Below are positions 23,250-32,635 of a stretch of 38,811 nt of DNA, one piece after another (within the stretch, counting starts at the first letter, position 1; each line of letters opens with the position of its first letter). The notes under the pieces were generated by a model. That model saw nothing but the letters and a program-made list of their open reading frames with translations. It did not search any database and was not told the DNA's origin. The DNA comes from a bacterium (GTDB lineage Bacteria; Patescibacteriota; Saccharimonadia; Saccharimonadales; UBA4665). Position numbers and translations under genes: made by a program. Where the stretch lies: NCBI GenBank assembly GCA_021804085.1, contig JAJZKM010000008.1, forward strand, positions 1 through 38,811, in the 5' to 3' direction.

Positions 23250-23588
23250 ATGCTTAGTAGACATAGCCGTTTCCATGGGCATAAATCACTCAACTTTGTT
23301 TATCGAAACGGAAAAAGCACGAGAGACCCTAGGGTTACACTACGTTATGTGGTAAACTCACGACAAGATTCTTGTCGTGTAGCTGTTGTGGTGTCTAAAA
23401 AAGTTAACAAGTCTGCTGTTAAACGCAACCGGATTAGACGTCGTATCTATGAAGTTGTAGCTAATGAAAAAATAAAAGGAAACTACGACCTTGTTTTTAG
23501 TGTTTATAATGATGAGCTAGGAAATATTAAGTTCGAAGAGCTAAGATCGACAATAAGAAATTTACTTATTAATGCAGGGGTAATTTAA
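23250..23588 (+). CDS. rnpA: Ribonuclease P protein component
   Basis: This 112-aa basic protein is the protein subunit that helps RNase P RNA cleave tRNA 5' leaders. The family signature is present as SAVKRNRIRRRIYE (about 55-68), preceded by the RVAVVVSKKV strand and an N-terminal RxxxFHxxxxxGK-like region (SRFHGHKSLNFVYRNGKS). Length and position between rpmH and yidC are standard. No Shine-Dalgarno is obvious, and translation may depend on the rpmH message. Confidence 0.95.
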   Translation: MLSRHSRFHGHKSLNFVYRNGKSTRDPRVTLRYVVNSRQDSCRVAVVVSKKVNKSAVKRNRIRRRIYEVVANEKIKGNYDLVFSVYNDELGNIKFEELRSTIRNLLINAGVI

Positions 23589-23678
23589 TAATCAACAATA
23601 TATGGCTTAAATTAAGACCGAAACGTGACCTGTCTGCTATAGTATTTTAAGAGAAAGTATAGATTAACCTAGAAATAT

Positions 23679-24641
23679 ATGTTTACAACGATTGTAGTTA
23701 AGCCACTTTTCAACCTGTTGGTAGCTATTTATGCCCTAATACCAGGACATAATTTTGGTGTATCGGTGATTATTTTTACCTTAATAGTTCGTTTAGCGAT
23801 GTGGCCTTTAGTAAAAAAACAACTACGTCAAGCTAAAGTGATGCGTGAACTCCAGCCAAAACTTAAGGAAATTAAAAAAAAGGCAGGTGGTGACAGACAA
23901 AAAGAATCATTAATGTTAATGGAGTTGTATAAAGAAAAAGGGGTTAATCCTATTGGATCAATTGGTATATTAATCCCCCAATTTATTATTCTTTTTGGAC
24001 TTTATGATGCTTTGCGCCAGGTTGCATCTAACTCGAATACACTTATAACTCTATCTTATAGCAGCATACATAACTTACCTTGGATGCAGACCTTGTCGCA
24101 TAATATTCATCTTTTTGACGATACGCTTTTTGGGGTGGTCAATTTAAGTAAAAGTGCAAACTCCAGTGCCGGTGTTTATTGGCCAGCGATGATTATTGTG
24201 CTAGCTAGTGCCATAGCCCAATATTTCCAAAGCAAACAATTGATGCCCTCCCAAAAAGACGCTCGTAAGTTGCGGGATATCCTTAAGGATGCGGGTAGTA
24301 GTGGTGAAAAAGCCGATCAATCAGAAATCAGCGCCTCGGTCGCTAAGAGCACTCGTTTCTTGTTACCAGTTATGATCTTTATAGTGACCGTAAACTTACC
24401 AGCAGCACTATCCTTATATTGGTTGGCTGGAGGAATTATTGCTTTTGGACAACAATGGTTGGTTCTACATAAAGATGAAGAAGAACTTGAGGCAATCGCC
24501 GACACGTCCAGTAGAGATCTAGCTAAAATTCCCGAAGGTCAAGTTGTCGAAGAGCCTGAGGGTGTCGCAAAAAAAAATAAAGCTAAGAACAAAAACACTT
24601 CCCAGAAGTCTAAACCTAAAAAAGGGAAAAAGAAGAAATGA
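23679..24641 (+). CDS. yidC: Membrane protein insertase YidC/Oxa1
   Basis: This protein inserts membrane proteins into the cytoplasmic membrane, alone or with Sec. The 320 residues show the monoderm-type, short YidC2 layout without the large periplasmic domain of Gram-negatives. A first helix leads into FGVSVIIFTLIVRLAMWPL with the conserved Arg38 of the hydrophilic groove. A cytoplasmic hairpin (MRELQPKLKEIKKK) and helices near 98-115, 160-178 and 225-260 follow. The last 30 residues are strongly basic (KNKAKNKNTSQKSKPKKGKKKK region), as in YidC proteins that contact ribosomes. It overlaps jag by 4 bp. Confidence 0.95.
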   Translation: MFTTIVVKPLFNLLVAIYALIPGHNFGVSVIIFTLIVRLAMWPLVKKQLRQAKVMRELQPKLKEIKKKAGGDRQKESLMLMELYKEKGVNPIGSIGILIPQFIILFGLYDALRQVASNSNTLITLSYSSIHNLPWMQTLSHNIHLFDDTLFGVVNLSKSANSSAGVYWPAMIIVLASAIAQYFQSKQLMPSQKDARKLRDILKDAGSSGEKADQSEISASVAKSTRFLLPVMIFIVTVNLPAALSLYWLAGGIIAFGQQWLVLHKDEEELEAIADTSSRDLAKIPEGQVVEEPEGVAKKNKAKNKNTSQKSKPKKGKKKK

Positions 24642-25102
24642 ATAAAGAAATTGACGAAGCTATTGTTTATGCTAAAAAATATCTTGAAGACCTACTATCT
24701 TTCTTTACTCTAAATCTTGATGTTTATGCAACTAGTGACGATGAGGTAATTCAACTCAGTGTACCAAGCACCCATTTGAATGGATTTTTAATCGGGCAAA
24801 AAGGAGAGAATATGCGATCATTGCAATATTTAACCTCTACTGCTCTAAAAAACAACGGATATGACTATAACAGGGTTAATGTTGATATAGCTGACTACAA
24901 GAAGCAACGTGCCGATCGACTGAAGGTTAGGGCAGAAGAGTGGATTGATAAGGTCAAGAAAGACAAACAACCACTAGAACTAGAACCAATGAATGCTGCC
25001 GATCGTAGGGTACTACACCAACTTGCGGCTGAACATGGTCTAAAGAGTGAATCTGCCGGTAATGGCCGCGAGCGACATATTATCCTGGACTACCAAGACT
25101 AA
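24638..25102 (+). CDS. jag: RNA-binding protein Jag/KhpB (KH-R3H)
   Basis: This is a cytoplasmic RNA-binding protein of 154 aa. The KH domain holds the GxxG loop as IGQKGENMRSLQYL (about 52-65). The R3H domain (about 95-150) has MNAADRRVLHQLAAEH and a NGRERHIIL end. The N-terminal Jag_N domain found in Firmicutes is missing, as is usual in short versions. It is coupled to yidC by a 4-bp overlap, a widespread arrangement. In Gram-positives KhpB affects cell division and wall synthesis. Confidence 0.93.
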   Translation: MNKEIDEAIVYAKKYLEDLLSFFTLNLDVYATSDDEVIQLSVPSTHLNGFLIGQKGENMRSLQYLTSTALKNNGYDYNRVNVDIADYKKQRADRLKVRAEEWIDKVKKDKQPLELEPMNAADRRVLHQLAAEHGLKSESAGNGRERHIILDYQD

Positions 25103-25215
25103 ATAGTTTTCATATATCTTTCAAGGGTTTGCTTGGTCATTCTTTCCTAAGAATATTGTTTTCTTGCCTATGATCATTCCTAAGTGCATTAGAAGTTTTG
25201 ATGTGATATAGTTTC

Positions 25216-25221
25216 TATACA
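25216..25221 (+). promoter_or_regulatory. Possible -10 box for the glycan operon
   Basis: TATACA ends 8 nt before the ATG at 25230, and there is no Shine-Dalgarno. The spacing is the same as at the perfect TATAAT in front of prgI, consistent with leaderless initiation. Confidence 0.4.
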
Positions 25222-25229
25222 CAAGGCCT

Positions 25230-27287
25230 ATGAGAAAAGTAAAAATTTTAGTAAGAACCTCTGCTAAGGTTGCCCGAAAAATAGTTCGAGGTGATTTAAG
25301 CTACAAAGATAAAAATATTATCGAATTAACCAACGCCCTCGTTAAACTATTAGTTGAGTCCGGACCGAAAAACACACTGGTTCGTATTAAAAAAGAAATT
25401 CTTTCAATAGATAAAACACTCGGTAACAACTTAGTATTTCCAAACGGTTTAATTACAGGTGTGAGTAAAGATGCTATAAAAAAATGGTATAAGACTAGCC
25501 ATCACCTAACCACAATCGTAATACCAAGCTACAATGATTTTGAATTACTGAAGCCATGCATAGAAAGTATTAAAAAAACCGTAGACAAGGATAAAGTTAA
25601 TGTCGTAGTTGTTGATGATTACTGCAAGCCAAGCTTTAGGAAACAACTAAAAACAATTGAAGACGAACAGATTAAGGTTATATATAGAAAAACCAACGGA
25701 GGGTTTGCAAAAGCCGTCAATACAGGGCTTAAGGCAGTAAACAAAAATAGAGACGTGGTGCTTCTAAATAGCGATACAATAGCACATGATGGATGGCTGG
25801 AGGCTTTACAGTACGGTGCTTACGAATTTGGTGTTGATACAGGGATTGTAGGGCCAAAGCTTCTCTATCCTGATGGAAGAATTCAAAGCGCTGGTTCCTA
25901 TAGGAACACGGAATCGCCCAAATGGTTCGATCATTATTATCGTTTCCAAGATAAAAATTACGGTCCTGCTAATATTCCGCAATACTGCTTGGCGGTAACA
26001 GGAGCTTGTATGTATATAAAAAGAGGGTTCATGGAGCATGTCGGAATTCTTGATGAGAAATTCTCTTTTGCTTTTGAAGACGTAGATTTATGTTTAAGGG
26101 GGTGGGAAGAAGGCTATAGGTCTTTGTATTTTCCTGCAGCAACGTTGACCCATGTTGAATCGGCAACTAGACCCAAAAACAAAAACATATCGGAAAAAGA
26201 AAAACGTTCAATTGAATATTTCTGGGAAAAATGGAGTAAATGGTTTGACAACAGAAATGTATACGATTCACAAGGAAAATTGAGGATTATATTTGTTCTG
26301 CAATCAATGGGTATGAGCGGAGGAATAAGATCAATATTTGAGATATCCAACATGCTTTCTAAAAGAGACTTTAGTGTCGAAATATGGGGATTAGATTCCA
26401 AAAATAGACCTTGGGATATATCTGATAAGGTAAAAATAAGGACATTTAAGGACTACGAACGTCTAACCGCAGCCCTGTCAAAAGAAGAAGCCATTAAAGT
26501 CGCTACTTGGTGGGAAACTTCTCATCCTGTTTGGTTAGCCTCGGTCACAAAAGGGATACCAGTATATTTTATTCAGGAAATCGAAACCTGGTTTTATCCA
26601 AAAGACATAGTGTCTCAGTCGACAGTATTATCTTGCTATAGAAAAGAATTTAATAATTTAACAGAATCTAGTTATAACCAAAAAGAACTGAAAGAGATGG
26701 GTTTATTGTCAACACTAATACCATTGGGATTTGACCAAGACACATATAAGCCTCTAAATATTAAACGAGACACAAAAACTTTACTGGCAGTAGGAAGGAG
26801 CTTCTTTCAGAAGAATTTTAAACTTACGTTTGATGCCTGGAAAACACTTGGTGATAAAAGACCAAACATGGTTCTTTTTGGAATAGAACCGGAAATAGCC
26901 AAACAAGATGCAAGAATTAAATATATAACAAGACCAACAAATAAAGAGGTTAACGAGCTGTATAACAAAGCTACGGTTTTCGTGCAGACATCAAAGCACG
27001 AAGGCTATTGTCTTCCGATATTAGAAGCGATGGCAACAGGATGCCCTGTCATATGTACTGACGCACATGGCAACAGAGACTTTTGTGTTAAAGATAAAAA
27101 CTGTTTGATGGTAGAGCAAGGCGACATTGAAGGCCTAGCTAGAACCATAAACGACTTGATTGCCAATAAAGACTTGCAAGCTAAGTTATCTAAAGAGGCA
27201 CTTAATACTGCCGAAAACTTCAAATGGGAAGTTGTAATCAACAGATTTGAAAAGTACTACAAAGAACTGGCGGCTAGCAAAAAATGA
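25230..27287 (+). CDS. Two-domain glycosyltransferase (GT2 + GT4 fusion)
   Basis: This 685-aa protein probably adds two sugars in building a surface glycan. The N-terminal region (about 1-90) is basic and of unclear role. The GT2 domain (about 93-320) has TTIVIPSYND, VVVVDDY, the NSD metal-binding motif in LLNSDTIAHDGW, and FAFEDVDLCLRGWEEG. The C-terminal GT-B domain (about 350-680) has FVLQSMGMSGGIRSI at its start and the GT4 donor-site helix CLPILEAMATGCPVI (about 592-606). It opens the operon that continues with the ABC exporter; its stop overlaps the permease start by 4 bp. Sugar specificity cannot be read from sequence. Confidence 0.9.
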   Translation: MRKVKILVRTSAKVARKIVRGDLSYKDKNIIELTNALVKLLVESGPKNTLVRIKKEILSIDKTLGNNLVFPNGLITGVSKDAIKKWYKTSHHLTTIVIPSYNDFELLKPCIESIKKTVDKDKVNVVVVDDYCKPSFRKQLKTIEDEQIKVIYRKTNGGFAKAVNTGLKAVNKNRDVVLLNSDTIAHDGWLEALQYGAYEFGVDTGIVGPKLLYPDGRIQSAGSYRNTESPKWFDHYYRFQDKNYGPANIPQYCLAVTGACMYIKRGFMEHVGILDEKFSFAFEDVDLCLRGWEEGYRSLYFPAATLTHVESATRPKNKNISEKEKRSIEYFWEKWSKWFDNRNVYDSQGKLRIIFVLQSMGMSGGIRSIFEISNMLSKRDFSVEIWGLDSKNRPWDISDKVKIRTFKDYERLTAALSKEEAIKVATWWETSHPVWLASVTKGIPVYFIQEIETWFYPKDIVSQSTVLSCYRKEFNNLTESSYNQKELKEMGLLSTLIPLGFDQDTYKPLNIKRDTKTLLAVGRSFFQKNFKLTFDAWKTLGDKRPNMVLFGIEPEIAKQDARIKYITRPTNKEVNELYNKATVFVQTSKHEGYCLPILEAMATGCPVICTDAHGNRDFCVKDKNCLMVEQGDIEGLARTINDLIANKDLQAKLSKEALNTAENFKWEVVINRFEKYYKELAASKK

Positions 27288-28093
27288 CAGAGTTAATTAA
27301 AAACTACTTTAAACCTAGCAACATTTCATTAATAAGGGAGTTGGTGGCAAGTGATTTTAAACTACGCTACCAAGGCTCTGTGCTTGGATATCTTTGGTCT
27401 CTACTTAGGCCATTATTTATGTTCGGCGTGCTGTATATTGTATTTACTCATGTTATTAGAGTTGGAGATAAAGTACCGTACTATCCCTCATACCTCCTAT
27501 TAGGTTTAGTATTATGGACGTTTTTTATTGAATCGACGGTTGGAGGTATGAATGCTATTACAGGTCACGGTGACATGATTAGAAAGGTCAGCATCCCAAA
27601 ATATCTAATAGTAATAAGCACCATGCTATCAGCCTTTGTTAACTTTAGCCTTAATATGGTTGTGGTGTTGATTTTTATGATTTTTGGGCACGTACCTTTT
27701 ACGCTTACCATATTACTTGCACCGCTAGTAATCATAGAGCTTATGATTTTCAATTTAGTTATATCTTTCTTGCTTTCAGCCCTATATGTTAAATTCAGGG
27801 ATCTCAGTCATATATGGGATGTAGTTTTGCAGGCGCTTTTCTACGCCGCTCCTATAATCTATTCTTTGGCAATTGTTCCAAAGAGTATTATAAAAATAGA
27901 TGCTATCGATCCTATGACTCAGATATTTCAGGATATGCGTTACTTAATGATTACTAAAAAAACACTTACATCGGAAGGAGTTTTTCACTCTTTAGTTGGA
28001 CTAATAATACCTTTGGTCATAATTGCTGCGATTGGATTATTTTCAGTCTGGTACTTTAAGAAAAGTTCTCCTAAATTTGCCGAGGATCTTTAA
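27284..28093 (+). CDS. wzm: Polysaccharide ABC exporter permease (Wzm/TagG-like)
   Basis: This 269-aa membrane subunit of an ABC-2 exporter moves lipid-linked polysaccharide or teichoic-acid-type polymers. It has six predicted helices. The cytoplasmic N-terminus carries the family motif LVASDFKLRYQGSVLGYLWS (around 17-37), and MIRKVSIPKYL (about 99-109) is the coupling segment. The gene overlaps the glycosyltransferase by 4 bp and lies 3 bp before the ATPase, as expected for a dedicated glycan export cassette. Confidence 0.93.
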   Translation: MTELIKNYFKPSNISLIRELVASDFKLRYQGSVLGYLWSLLRPLFMFGVLYIVFTHVIRVGDKVPYYPSYLLLGLVLWTFFIESTVGGMNAITGHGDMIRKVSIPKYLIVISTMLSAFVNFSLNMVVVLIFMIFGHVPFTLTILLAPLVIIELMIFNLVISFLLSALYVKFRDLSHIWDVVLQALFYAAPIIYSLAIVPKSIIKIDAIDPMTQIFQDMRYLMITKKTLTSEGVFHSLVGLIIPLVIIAAIGLFSVWYFKKSSPKFAEDL

Positions 28094-28096
28094 AGA

Positions 28097-29317
28097 ATGA
28101 AGAAAAATAATAAAGACATAGCTTTATCTATAAAAGGTATATATAAAGACTTTTTATTGCCCCATGAAAGAAAAAACTCTTTAAAAGAATATGCTTTGCA
28201 TTTTTCTAAACCATCTTACGAAAAACAGCATGCACTGGAGGATATATCTTTCGAGGTTCAAAGAGGGGAGTTTTTTGGCATTGTAGGCCGAAACGGTAGC
28301 GGTAAAAGTACTCTACTTAAGATCATAGGTGGTATTTATCAACCAACCAAAGGATCTATAAATGTTAATGGTACATTGACTCCATTTATTGAGCTAGGTA
28401 TAGGATTTAATCCTGAGCTATCCGGACGAGACAACGTATATCTAAATGGCGCAATACTTGGGCTGACAAGAAAAGAAACACAAAATAAATACCAAGAAAT
28501 AGTAGGCTTCGCTGAACTAGAGAATTTTATGGACCAAAAGCTCAAGAACTATTCGTCAGGTATGAGCGTTAGGCTTGCTTTTTCTATTGCAATGCAAGCA
28601 CATAATGACATTCTCTTAATTGATGAAGTTTTGGCTGTCGGCGATGAAAGATTTCAGCGCAAAAGCCTTGAGGTTTTTGAACAAATAAAAAAAGAAAAAA
28701 AGAAAACAGTTATTTTTGTTAGCCACGATATGCAGACTATTCAGCAATTCTGTGACAGGGCAATGGTTATTCATGATAGCAAACTTCATTTCATAGGAGA
28801 TTCGGCAAGAGCAGCTATGGAGTATAAAAAACTTAACTTTCCTGATACCGTTCAAGAAATAACCTCAGATGAATATGATTCATCAAGAAAAGATCAAAGA
28901 CAAGGAACTGGACGGGCAAGAATTACTAAGTACGAGGTACTAGACGAAAAGGGTAAACAGGATAATATTATTAGTTTTGGCAAAAGTTTTTCCATAAAGT
29001 TTCATTATGAAACATATGAAGATCTAGATAATTTAGTTTTTGGTGTGTCCATAAAAGATAAAGACGGTAAAGCCATCTATGGTCCAAACACTAAAGAAAC
29101 TAATGAAAAAATCAACTTTAAAAAAGGTGAACATGTGGTCACTATGACAGTAAATGAAAACGTTATATCTCCGGGAGTTTATGTAATAGAGGCGGGTTTA
29201 TTTGATGAAACACAGACAATCTGTCATGACTATGTTAAAATTAAAAATGCAATAACTTTTGTTGGATTGGAAAGGCATGGCTATGTTTACGTTCAACCCA
29301 AGTGGACAATTGAGTGA
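28097..29317 (+). CDS. wzt: Polysaccharide ABC exporter ATPase with cargo-binding domain (Wzt-like)
   Basis: This 406-aa ATPase pairs with the Wzm-like permease. The NBD (about 1-245) has Walker A GRNGSGKST (about 63-71), the signature YSSGMSVRLAF (about 151) and Walker B ILLIDEVLAVGDERF (about 172). FVSHDM supplies the switch His. The C-terminal domain (about 275-405) has the beta-sandwich character of Wzt_C (KSFSIKFHYETYEDLDNLVF, then GVSIKDKDGKAIYGPNT). In characterised O-antigen exporters this domain binds the modified end of the chain. Its presence, plus a methyltransferase next door, suggests chain-end recognition by terminal modification. It overlaps the methyltransferase by about 35 bp. 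Confidence 0.92.
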   Translation: MKKNNKDIALSIKGIYKDFLLPHERKNSLKEYALHFSKPSYEKQHALEDISFEVQRGEFFGIVGRNGSGKSTLLKIIGGIYQPTKGSINVNGTLTPFIELGIGFNPELSGRDNVYLNGAILGLTRKETQNKYQEIVGFAELENFMDQKLKNYSSGMSVRLAFSIAMQAHNDILLIDEVLAVGDERFQRKSLEVFEQIKKEKKKTVIFVSHDMQTIQQFCDRAMVIHDSKLHFIGDSARAAMEYKKLNFPDTVQEITSDEYDSSRKDQRQGTGRARITKYEVLDEKGKQDNIISFGKSFSIKFHYETYEDLDNLVFGVSIKDKDGKAIYGPNTKETNEKINFKKGEHVVTMTVNENVISPGVYVIEAGLFDETQTICHDYVKIKNAITFVGLERHGYVYVQPKWTIE

Positions 29318-30149
29318 TCTAACGGAAACAATTTTTGACCTTGATAAATACAGCGATTTAGATCCGACTTTCGTAAGCCGCTATTTAGTCCAAGCTTCGA
29401 TACTTAAAGCCTATAAAGCCAGTAATAAAATAGAAAAATTACGCATTTTAGATGTTGGTGGCGCAGGATCACTCATCAAGGAATTCATAGATGTAAATTT
29501 GTATATTATAGACCCTAAGCCTAACGATAATAATGATAAAAATTATACCGTCGGAAACGCGCTAAACATGCCTTTTAGTGACAATGAGTTTGATGCTGTA
29601 ATAACGTGCGATGTGTTAGAACATATAAAAAAAGAAGACAGGGGCCAATTTATAAAAGAATGTTGTAGAGTTAGTAAAGAGCTTGTTGTTATTGCGGCAC
29701 CATTTAATCTTACGGGCGTAAGGCTAGCCGAAATATCTGCCAATAATTTCTATAAAAAACTGACAGGTGAAAATCATGTTTGGCTTCAAGAACATCTTCA
29801 AGATGAACTACCAGAACTTTATCAAACTAAAAAACAACTAGCCGAACTAGATATGAGTAATGGTCATTTTTCTCATACATCGCTAGACTACTGGCAATTG
29901 TTAACCAGGATTAGTTTTTTTATGGGGCTAAAAACCAAAGAGCCCATTCTAGCCAATGACATAAAAAGCATAAACAGTTTTTATTTAGATAAAATAATGA
30001 CCAAAGACTTTTCTGTAACTGGGTACAGGAGCTTTATTGTTGCAAATAAAAAAGACAGAGTAAGTATTAAAAAAGAAAACGACAGGTATGAGCCAGAACT
30101 GGAAAATGTTTTTGCTTTATTATCGGAAACAATACTGGATTTGATATGA
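29283..30149 (+). CDS. SAM-dependent methyltransferase (class I), glycan operon
   Basis: This protein of about 289 aa has the class I methyltransferase fold. Motif I is LRILDVGGAGSLIKEF (about 53-68), followed by the acidic strand end LYIIDPK. DAVITCDVLEHI (motif IV region, about 102-113) and a following LVVIAAPF strand are also present. The start at 29283 (MFTFNPSGQ) is preferred over 29259 because it shortens the overlap with the Wzt-like gene. An ATG at 29277 is also possible. Given the operon, it probably methylates a sugar or a chain end of the exported glycan. It overlaps the following glycosyltransferase by 4 bp. Confidence 0.82.
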   Translation: MFTFNPSGQLSDLTETIFDLDKYSDLDPTFVSRYLVQASILKAYKASNKIEKLRILDVGGAGSLIKEFIDVNLYIIDPKPNDNNDKNYTVGNALNMPFSDNEFDAVITCDVLEHIKKEDRGQFIKECCRVSKELVVIAAPFNLTGVRLAEISANNFYKKLTGENHVWLQEHLQDELPELYQTKKQLAELDMSNGHFSHTSLDYWQLLTRISFFMGLKTKEPILANDIKSINSFYLDKIMTKDFSVTGYRSFIVANKKDRVSIKKENDRYEPELENVFALLSETILDLI

Positions 30150-32059
30150 AGAAGACAATCCAGCATATAAAATCTTATTCTCCGGTAGTAAAAAAAGAGA
30201 GTCACGATAGGTTAAGAGATCAACTAGCTTTTTTCACTGATAGAACAATAAATCTTGAAGCACAAAATAAAGAATGGGCAAAAGAGGTTAGGGAGCTAAG
30301 GCTTGAGATACAGAGAATAAAAGAGTATGAGAAATGGATAATTTTTAATTACCCAAAGAAAGAAGAAATAAGGACTCAACAAGATAACTCGCAAAACTTT
30401 AAATACAGACCTTTAATATCCATAATTCTGCCTGTTTACAACACAAATCCTGAATACCTAAGAGTTTGCATAGAGTCGGTGATTAACCAAAGTTATTTTA
30501 ACTGGGAGTTATGTATAAATGACGATGCTTCTACAAAAAAGGAAACAATAGAGGTTCTAAAAGAATATTCAATAAACCCTAAAATAAAACTAAGTGTATC
30601 TGAAAAAAATGGACACATTAGCGTTGCCAGCAATGAAGCTATAAGTATGGCAGAGGGGGAATTTATTGCTCTCTTGGACCATGACGATTTTCTCTGGCCA
30701 AACGCTCTATACGAAGCGGTTAAGTTATTACAGGTACACCCGGACGCAGATTTAATCTATAGCGATGAAGATAAAATTGATGATGATGCTAATAATTTTC
30801 TACACTTTTCCCCATATTTTAAGCCGGATTGGAGCCCACATCTGCTAGAGTGCATTAATTATATTGCTCATTTTTCGGTTTTAAGGACTAAGCTTGTTCG
30901 TAAGGTAGGGGGTTTCGATCGCACATTGGTTGGAGCCCAGGATTGGGACTTATTCCTGAGACTGACAGAGCAAACCAACAAAATATACCACGTACCTACC
31001 ATTCTTTATAGCTGGCGGGCTCATGATCTGTCTACGTCAAAAGACATGGCAGTGAAATCTTATGCAAAGAAGAACCAAACTAGGGCTATAAGGTTACACC
31101 TAAATAGGATAGGAACTAACAACTATCAATTTATTGACGATATTGACCATGGCGGTATTTATGTAATCTATAAGCCGAAGAAGGAATTCAAGGTATCTAT
31201 AGTAATTCCAACAAAAAATAAAAAAGCTTATCTAGAAAGATGCCTCAGCAGCATAATCAATAAATCTACTTACTCTAACTATGAAATACTAATAGTAGAT
31301 ACGGGATCAAAAGAGCAAGAAACCAAAGATTATTATGAACATCTAAAGGTAGCTCATTCTAAAAGAATTCGTATAGTTTACTGGAAACACTCCCCCTTTA
31401 ATTATTCAGAGGCCTGTAATTTTGGTGCAAAGAGAGCAAAAGGGGAATATTTGATTATGCTTAATAACGATACAGAAGTTATTACACCGAACTGGATACA
31501 GTACATGTTAGGCTATGCACAACAAGACAAAATTGGTGCAGTTGGAGTAAGACTACTATACCCAGAAGCAGATCAAATACAGCATAGCGGGGTAACTATA
31601 GGTATTGGTGCAGAAAAACCCGTAGCTGGCCATCCTGGTTTGGGAATAGACGATCATTCTTGGGATCACGTATCTTCTACATATATAAATACCGTAAGGG
31701 ACGTAACTGCTGTAACGGCAGCGTGTCTTATGGTTTCTAGAGATAAGTTTTTTCAAATTAATGGTTTTGCCCCAGAACTTAGGGTAACATTTAATGATGT
31801 AGACTTAAATTTACGTTTAATGGATTTTGGCTACACCAATATATACCTTCCTTTTGTAAAACTTTATCATCACGAATCTATATCTGTAGGGCGCGCATTC
31901 CAAGACAGAGATATGAAAGAACTACAAGAAGCCTCTATGTTAATGAGAAAAAAGTGGAGTGGAGTAATCGATAAAGACCCATTTTACAACAAAAACTTCT
32001 ATAAACTAAGCTCTAATTTTGGCTTAGACATCTATACGAAAAAAAATAAAAGTATATAA
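30146..32059 (+). CDS. Double-domain GT2 glycosyltransferase
   Basis: This 637-aa protein has an N-terminal charged helical or coiled-coil stretch (about 15-75, LRDQLAFFTDRTINLEAQNK). The first GT-A domain (about 90-330) has ISIILPVYNT, the acidic LLDHDDFLWPNAL motif and DLIYSDEDKID. The second GT-A domain (about 348-620) has VSIVIPTKN, LNNDTEVITPNWI and FNDVDLNLRLMDFGY. The pair resembles rhamnosyl- or galactosyl-transferases that build repeat units (WbbL/GlfT-like layout). It ends the tight glycan operon; a 35-bp gap with its own promoter-like sequence follows. Confidence 0.9.
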   Translation: MKKTIQHIKSYSPVVKKESHDRLRDQLAFFTDRTINLEAQNKEWAKEVRELRLEIQRIKEYEKWIIFNYPKKEEIRTQQDNSQNFKYRPLISIILPVYNTNPEYLRVCIESVINQSYFNWELCINDDASTKKETIEVLKEYSINPKIKLSVSEKNGHISVASNEAISMAEGEFIALLDHDDFLWPNALYEAVKLLQVHPDADLIYSDEDKIDDDANNFLHFSPYFKPDWSPHLLECINYIAHFSVLRTKLVRKVGGFDRTLVGAQDWDLFLRLTEQTNKIYHVPTILYSWRAHDLSTSKDMAVKSYAKKNQTRAIRLHLNRIGTNNYQFIDDIDHGGIYVIYKPKKEFKVSIVIPTKNKKAYLERCLSSIINKSTYSNYEILIVDTGSKEQETKDYYEHLKVAHSKRIRIVYWKHSPFNYSEACNFGAKRAKGEYLIMLNNDTEVITPNWIQYMLGYAQQDKIGAVGVRLLYPEADQIQHSGVTIGIGAEKPVAGHPGLGIDDHSWDHVSSTYINTVRDVTAVTAACLMVSRDKFFQINGFAPELRVTFNDVDLNLRLMDFGYTNIYLPFVKLYHHESISVGRAFQDRDMKELQEASMLMRKKWSGVIDKDPFYNKNFYKLSSNFGLDIYTKKNKSI

Positions 32060-32094
32060 TTATACAATCAGGATAAGCATTATTTATATAGGTA

Positions 32095-32634
32095 ATGAAA
32101 AATAAAAAACTAATAATATTCATAAGTATAATTATTACTGCTATTGCATTAGCGGGTTTCATGTATTTATCGACAACCTCAAAGAAAACTAGCTACAATT
32201 CTGGATCTTCTAGTACTACAGCTCAGATACCTTCGAAGATTTCACCACAAAAAAATCAGTCAAACAGTAGTCAAACAGCAAATCAGACAAATAACACATC
32301 GATTAATAATTCATCGCAAACAAGTGCAACCCTAACTACTCCAACAGGTAATTTTGTAAGCAACCACAACCCCAATAGTAGTGATCCGCGCCAACTTAAT
32401 GAAATATCCGTATGTTATACGACACCCGGAGCTTATTGTAATATTCAATTTAATAGCGGTAATTCAACAATTTCTTTAGGCGAACAACTGGTTGGCTCTA
32501 GTGGCAGCGTAACTTGGAATTGGAATATTAATAATATTGGGCTCTATCAGGGAAAATGGACTATAACGGCCGTAGCAACTCTAAATGGTCAAAGTAAAAA
32601 AGCGGTAGATCAAATTCCGCTGACAATTCAATAG
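32095..32634 (+). CDS. Secreted or anchored Ser/Thr/Asn-rich protein with a C-terminal beta domain
   Basis: This 179-aa protein has a membrane helix at about 5-26 and a low-complexity Ser/Thr/Gln/Asn linker (about 32-90). A beta-type domain of about 85 residues with two Cys (SVCYTTPGAYCNIQF) follows. The WNWNINNIGLYQGKWTITAVA segment looks like an Ig-like strand pair. Its role is unknown, and it is probably exposed on the cell surface. It is separated from the next secreted protein gene by a single nucleotide, so the two are co-transcribed. TTATAT just upstream of the ATG may be a -10 box for a leaderless message. Confidence 0.75.
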   Translation: MKNKKLIIFISIIITAIALAGFMYLSTTSKKTSYNSGSSSTTAQIPSKISPQKNQSNSSQTANQTNNTSINNSSQTSATLTTPTGNFVSNHNPNSSDPRQLNEISVCYTTPGAYCNIQFNSGNSTISLGEQLVGSSGSVTWNWNINNIGLYQGKWTITAVATLNGQSKKAVDQIPLTIQ

Positions 32635-32635
32635 G

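Noticed and set aside
29259-29282. Upstream ATG extending the methyltransferase by 8 codons
   Set aside because: It lies deeper in the Wzt-like gene and adds residues (MLDWKGMA) that are the out-of-frame reading of the Wzt C-terminus.
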